Origin: Mycobacterium sp. GA-1285
Lineage (GTDB): Bacteria > Actinomycetota > Actinomycetes > Mycobacteriales > Mycobacteriaceae
Length of the DNA: 64,000 bases
Assembly: GCF_001499905.1 (NCBI RefSeq)
Contig: NZ_LQIS01000008.1
Span: forward strand, 1 to 64,000
Direction of reading: 5' to 3'
How positions within the stretch are numbered: the first letter of the stretch is position 1; the number at the start of each line of letters is the position of its first letter. A program made the translations under genes and the position numbers. This document shows positions 60,622 to 64,000 of this stretch, piece by piece. Under the pieces are notes generated by a model. The model was given only the letters and a program-made list of their open reading frames with translations, was not told where the DNA came from and did no database searches.

Positions 60622-61233
60622 ATGGCGACTGAGCGGGCCACGGCCGAGCTCGACGAGCAGCAGGAGTCCGACCGGCGAGACCAGATTCTCGAAGCGGCGA
60701 ACGTGTGCTTCTCCCAACTGGGGATTCAGCGTACGAGTGTGCAGGATGTCGCCCGGGTTGCGAACGTGTCGCGGGGCACGGTGTACCGCTATTTCGAGGA
60801 CCGCACGATTCTGATCGAGGCGGCCATTGAGTACGGCGCCCAGAAGTTCTACCAGGAAGTCGCGGCGGCGATGGCGAAGAAGTCCACGCTAGCGGAGAAG
60901 CTTGGTGCGATGGCCGAAACCCATGCCAGAATCCTGCTCGATCATCGGACACGCAACCGCCTCATGGCCGACGACGCCGAACTGATGCGACACATGATCG
61001 CCGACGGCGACTCGGCCGTACGACGCACGACTGAATTTCTCGTGCCCTACGTCCGAGAGGCCCAAGAACGTGGCGAGGTCGGGACGAATATCGACGTCAA
61101 GGCCGCCAGCGAATGGCTCGCCAGGATCATCTACTCCTTCTCGACGGTGAACAAAGCCCAGACCTTCGACATGTCCAAGCCCGCCACGGTGCGCCGCTAC
61201 GTCGAGAAGTTCGCGATCAACGGGCTACGTTGA
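60622..61233 (+). CDS. TetR-family regulator
   Basis: This 203-residue regulator has an N-terminal arm, HTH RRDQILEAANVCFSQLGIQRTSVQDVARVANVSRGTVYRYFEDRTILIEAAIEYG (residues about 18-72) and a C-terminal domain of the sterol/lipid-sensing size. It lies at the right part of the core region and is a candidate for binding the TGTTC repeats. It is followed 88 bases later by an SDR/thioesterase pair. Confidence 0.88.
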   Translation: MATERATAELDEQQESDRRDQILEAANVCFSQLGIQRTSVQDVARVANVSRGTVYRYFEDRTILIEAAIEYGAQKFYQEVAAAMAKKSTLAEKLGAMAETHARILLDHRTRNRLMADDAELMRHMIADGDSAVRRTTEFLVPYVREAQERGEVGTNIDVKAASEWLARIIYSFSTVNKAQTFDMSKPATVRRYVEKFAINGLR

Positions 61234-61321
61234 TCTCTGCAATCGCGGAGCAGTGACACACAATTTGTAATAATGTTCTGTCCAACCCACGGCCTTCGAG
61301 AACCATGGAAGCAGAGGTGGC

Positions 61322-62080
61322 ATGGGTGAGCCGTCGCTAGCCGGCAGGAAGGTGGTCGTGGTCGGCGCATCCGCGGGCATCGGGCGCTCCTTCGCCATCC
61401 GGGCGGGCAAAGACGGGGCCGAAGTGGTCCTCGCCGCGCGCCGCGTCGACAAGCTCGATGAAGTGGTTGCGGAGGCGGGCCGGGGAGTCGCGGTGGCCGT
61501 CGATGTGCGCAACCCTGCCGATTGCGCACGGCTCGCCGAGGTGGCCGGCGAGACACTGGGGAAAGTCGACATCCTGCTGATCTCGTCGGGATACGCACCC
61601 CTGAAGATGTTCTCCGACACCGATGCAGAGGACTGGCGAGATGTGTTCGAAACCAACGTGATCGGCGTGCACGAACTCATCCGGGCCCATCTTGCAGTAC
61701 TCGACCCCACAGCAATCGTCGCTGCGCTGTCGTCGGATTCTGTCCGACATCCGCATACGGCGCTCGGCGCTTACTCCTCGAGCAAGGCGGCAATGGAGCG
61801 CTGCCTGATCTCATGGCGTCTGGAGAAGCCGGGATACCGTTTCAGCTGTGTGGAGATCAGCGGCACCGTCCCGACCGACTTCACCTCGCATTTCGACCCC
61901 GACCTGCTCGGCACAGCGCTCACCGAATGGCTCGCGCGCGGACTCGTCCAAGAGAGCCGAATGACGCCCGACGCCGTCGCAGACGTTCTCGCCGGCACCT
62001 TCGCCGCCGCCATCGACAATCCCGAGGTCGGCCTGGAGTCCCTCGTCCTCAAATCACCGGCCGGACCGATGCGATCATGA
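61322..62080 (+). CDS. SDR
   Basis: This 252-residue SDR has VVVVGASAGIGRSFAIRAGKDGAEVVLAARRVD, SSGYAPLKMF, ALSSDSVRHP (Ser) and YSSSKAAMER (Tyr-x3-Lys). Arg after strand 2 favours NADP(H). Its stop overlaps the next ATG as ATGA, coupling it to the thioesterase fusion. It has no TGTTC repeat nearby except a weak TGTTC at 61274. Confidence 0.85.
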   Translation: MGEPSLAGRKVVVVGASAGIGRSFAIRAGKDGAEVVLAARRVDKLDEVVAEAGRGVAVAVDVRNPADCARLAEVAGETLGKVDILLISSGYAPLKMFSDTDAEDWRDVFETNVIGVHELIRAHLAVLDPTAIVAALSSDSVRHPHTALGAYSSSKAAMERCLISWRLEKPGYRFSCVEISGTVPTDFTSHFDPDLLGTALTEWLARGLVQESRMTPDAVADVLAGTFAAAIDNPEVGLESLVLKSPAGPMRS

Positions 62081-63357
62081 CCGGACAAGTCGAGTCGGCA
62101 TGGCCGTCACATCCCGACTACGAAATCGGCATCAAGCGCATGCCCTTCACGGGGCAGGTGTGGCTCGGGGGCCTGCTCGTCGCTGAGAGCGAGAAATGCC
62201 TAGTCGTCACCGAAACCGACCATGTCGACCGGCTGTATTTCCCGAAGACGGACGTGCACTGGGAGCTGCTCGAGCCCAGTGAGCACACGACGGTCTGCCC
62301 GTTCAAGGGCCGCGCCTCCTACTGGAGCCTGTCCGCCGGCGACCAATGGATCGACAACGTCGCGTGGAGCTACCCGACACCGCTGCCAGAAGTCGCGGGA
62401 ATCACCGATCACATCTCGTTTTACGACGACCGGCTGCGCATCGTGGTCCTGGAACGCTGGCCCGACGGAACGTTGGTGCCCACGAGATTCCCGCTGTGGG
62501 GCGATGCCGCCGAGCTGGTGCGGCTCATCGACGTGGAACCGCGCGACGACAACCACTTCGTCGGCCCGGCGCACGGCCCGACGCAACGCGATGTCGTCGA
62601 AGGCGGACAGCTGTTGGCCGAAGCCATCGTCGCAGTGTCGAAAACCCTTCCTGAGCAACGGGTCACATCGGCGTCGATGGTCTTTCTCAAGGCAGCTTCC
62701 TTCGGCGCGCCAGTCGAGATGTCCGTTGATGTGCTGCGCAAGGGGCGCATCTTCTCGACCGCCGAAGTTCGCGCCACGCAGCACGACGCTCTTCGCGGGG
62801 CCGCCATCCTGCTTTGCGATTCCGGGTCAAGCGATGTGATCGGTCACGCGATGGCGATGCCGGACGTCCCGAAGCCTTCTGACGCCGATCCGTTCGAAGG
62901 CTTCGGCATGCCCGGTCGTGAGATACGGGTGGTGGACGGCGCGTACGATTCAAATCCTCATCGGGTGGGACCGCCGGAGATCAACGTGTGGGTTCGGTTC
63001 CGAGACGCACCCTCACAGCCCTACCTTCATTCCGCCCTGCTGGCTCAATCCAGTACTCATTGGACGATCGCTGCGGGTCTGTTGCCGCACAGCGGGTTTG
63101 GCGAGGCCCTTGCGCATCGCACCTTGTCCACCGGGATCATGAAGGCCACGATCGCATTCCACGAAGATGCGGACGTCACGGACTGGCTGCTGTATACGAA
63201 CCGTGCGTTCTGGGCTGGACGCGGCCTGGTCCAAGGTGACGGCCACGTGTTCACGGAGGGCGGCCGGTTGGCGGCGTCCTACACGATCCAGGCGATGGTC
63301 CGTGAGTTCCGCACCCAGCCGGCAGCCATGGGCCACGACGAACGGACAGTCATGTGA
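62077..63357 (+). CDS. DUF427-TesB-like acyl-CoA thioesterase fusion
   Basis: This 426-residue protein joins an N-terminal DUF427 domain (residues about 20-115: VLVAESEKCLVVTETDHVDRLYFP...TVCPFKGRASYWSLSAGDQWIDNVAWSYPTPLPEVAGITDHISFYDD) to a C-terminal double hot-dog thioesterase II-like part (GGQLLAEAIVAVSKTL, SMVFLKAASFGAPVEMSVDVLRKGRIFSTAEVRA, SYTIQAMVREF). The latter would hydrolyse acyl-CoA to free acid and CoA, for example to rescue stalled CoA. The role of DUF427 is unknown. The ATG overlaps the SDR stop. Confidence 0.83.
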   Translation: MTGQVESAWPSHPDYEIGIKRMPFTGQVWLGGLLVAESEKCLVVTETDHVDRLYFPKTDVHWELLEPSEHTTVCPFKGRASYWSLSAGDQWIDNVAWSYPTPLPEVAGITDHISFYDDRLRIVVLERWPDGTLVPTRFPLWGDAAELVRLIDVEPRDDNHFVGPAHGPTQRDVVEGGQLLAEAIVAVSKTLPEQRVTSASMVFLKAASFGAPVEMSVDVLRKGRIFSTAEVRATQHDALRGAAILLCDSGSSDVIGHAMAMPDVPKPSDADPFEGFGMPGREIRVVDGAYDSNPHRVGPPEINVWVRFRDAPSQPYLHSALLAQSSTHWTIAAGLLPHSGFGEALAHRTLSTGIMKATIAFHEDADVTDWLLYTNRAFWAGRGLVQGDGHVFTEGGRLAASYTIQAMVREFRTQPAAMGHDERTVM

Positions 63358-63453
63358 TGTGGGGCGGCGCGGGCGTGAAAAAAACTACTGTGGTTGCAGT
63401 TATGTCTTCGGTGCGGCCTGGTGCCTTTCGACAGCGGAGCCGTCCGCCGTACG

Positions 63454-63482
63454 ACAGATATACAATGTGTGTTCTATCATCC
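63454..63482. promoter_or_regulatory. ACAGATATACA plus TGTTC element upstream of the mycofactocin-type SDR
   Basis: ACAGATATACA (63454-63464) is identical to 13635-13645, and TGTTC-TAT-CATCC (63470-63482) follows at the same 5-bp spacing. It is about 40 bases before ATG 63522. GGTTGCAGTTA at 63392-63402 resembles the arm of the 29-bp palindrome. Confidence 0.5.
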
Positions 63483-63521
63483 AGCGTGACGGACCGACGT
63501 CCTGGCGCATGGGAGAGCTGA

Positions 63522-64000
63522 ATGAACCGTCTCACAGGCAAGGTGGCGGTGATCACCGGCGCTGCGCGAGGCCAGGGTCGCAGCCACGCTGTACACATGG
63601 CCGACGAGGGCGCCGACATCATCGCCCTGGACATATGCGCAGACATCCCCTCCAATGAGTATCCGTTGGCCACGCCGTCCGACCTCGACGAAACTGCGAC
63701 GCTCGTCGAAAAAGCCGGGCGGCGCGTCGTCACGGCTGCGGTGGACGTCCGCGACCGACCTACCCTGAAGAAGGTGCTCGACGACGCCGTCGCCGAACTC
63801 GGTGGCTTGCACATAGTCGTCGCCAATGCCGGAATATGCCCACAGGGCAGCCACATTCCCTACCGAGGGTTCATCGATGCGTTCGACGTGGACTTCCTGG
63901 GCGTGGTCAATACCGTCCACCTCGGCCTTGAGCACCTCGGACCCGGGGGGTCCGTGATCGTCACGGGATCGATCGCCGGCCTCGTCGAGCAGAAGGATCT
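63522..64000 (+). CDS. Mycofactocin-dependent-type SDR, 3' end outside window
   Basis: The visible part (about 159 residues) begins MNRLTGKVAVITGAARGQGRSHAVHMADEGADIIALDICADI and continues with YPLATPSDLDETATLVEKAGRR, DVRDRPTLKKVLDDAV and VVANAGICPQG. The GAARGQGRSHA, DICADI and DLDET signatures are those of the mycofactocin-coupled SDR family, in which NAD is tightly bound and electrons pass to mycofactocin. The Tyr-x3-Lys lies beyond the window. GGGAG lies about seven bases upstream. The enzyme probably oxidises a secondary alcohol. Confidence 0.85.
   Translation, partial: MNRLTGKVAVITGAARGQGRSHAVHMADEGADIIALDICADIPSNEYPLATPSDLDETATLVEKAGRRVVTAAVDVRDRPTLKKVLDDAVAELGGLHIVVANAGICPQGSHIPYRGFIDAFDVDFLGVVNTVHLGLEHLGPGGSVIVTGSIAGLVEQKD

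Noticed and set aside
61261..61290. TGTTC element upstream of the SDR at 61322
   Set aside because: Only one TGTTC (61274) is present and the second half does not fit the repeat, so it was not listed as a site.
12210..63482. Classical KstR or KstR2 steroid-regulator sites
   Set aside because: The repeated element is a TGTTC direct repeat with GAAC-N7-GTTC, not the short palindromes I recall for KstR and KstR2, and core sterol-ring genes are absent. A matrix comparison would decide.
1..64000. CRISPR array, tRNA, rRNA, insertion sequence or prophage
   Set aside because: No regularly spaced repeat set, cloverleaf, rRNA stretch, transposase or phage gene was found on reading both strands. The only long repeat is the 74-bp inverted pair at the left edge.

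Overview
The window is high-GC actinobacterial DNA, most likely from an environmental Mycobacteriaceae species (Mycolicibacterium or Mycobacterium type). The grounds are the GTG/TTG starts, the many 4-bp stop/start overlaps, and the gene content: paired acyl-CoA dehydrogenases, family III CoA-transferases, Ltp-type thiolases with OB-fold partners, P450s, amidohydrolase_2 proteins, LLM oxidoreductases and a mycofactocin-type SDR at the right edge. No tRNA, rRNA, CRISPR array, insertion sequence or phage gene was found. About 65 protein genes are described.

Left flank (1-7.7 kb): a small conserved protein with a truncated inverted copy of part of its gene at the window edge, an LLM oxidoreductase, an unusual tryptophan-2,3-dioxygenase-like protein, a 0.9-kb gene-poor stretch, an alpha/beta hydrolase, an SDR, a TetR regulator and a divergent P450. 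Core (7.75-64 kb): about 20 short transcription units, many of them divergent pairs, forming one large acyl-CoA catabolic island. In order they are: SDR/Rieske oxygenase/OB-fold/Ltp/SnoaL (7.7-12.2 kb); amidohydrolase plus two acyl-CoA dehydrogenases (13.7-17.2); P450 and a fused CoA-transferase/thiolase unit (17.3-22.0); three more CoA-transferases, a VOC protein and a P450 (22.0-27.5); SDR, a 35-residue mini-ferredoxin and an acyl-CoA dehydrogenase pair (27.5-30.6); a second amidohydrolase (31-32.3); an SDR/SDR/SnoaL/SMP-30/adenylate-cyclase unit (32.3-36.8); a phosphotransferase-like protein (36.9-38.2); P450/hydratase/P450 and hydratase/dehydrogenase units (38.4-43.8); fused 2-oxoacid dehydrogenase E1, lone lipoyl domain and three crotonases (43.8-48.5); LLM/acyl-CoA synthetase/Ltp/OB-fold/SnoaL (48.5-53.1); MaoC/TetR/SDR and crotonase/acyl-CoA synthetase/SnoaL/dehydrogenase (53.1-59.6); and finally SDR, TetR, SDR and a DUF427-thioesterase fusion (59.6-64).

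The genes cover a complete logic for breaking down a bulky lipid-like carboxylic acid: hydroxylation (five P450s, one Rieske enzyme), CoA activation (two synthetases, four CoA-transferases), dehydrogenation, hydration (six crotonases, one MaoC protein), alcohol oxidation (many SDRs), and retro-aldol or thiolytic release (three Ltp/OB-fold pairs). The substrate cannot be read from the sequence. Canonical sterol-ring genes are absent.

The strongest new signal is regulatory. A 13-bp element close to TGTTC-N3-TGTTC, a direct repeat and often part of a larger GAAC-N7-GTTC arrangement, sits at the promoters of most core units between 12.2 and 63.5 kb and was not found in the left flank. It suggests that the island is one regulon. 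Other unusual items are the mini-ferredoxin, a translationally coupled membrane adenylate cyclase, an E1 plus lone lipoyl domain without E2 or E3, a TDO-like protein lacking the usual active-site histidine, and a 29-bp near-perfect palindrome next to one of the repeat elements.
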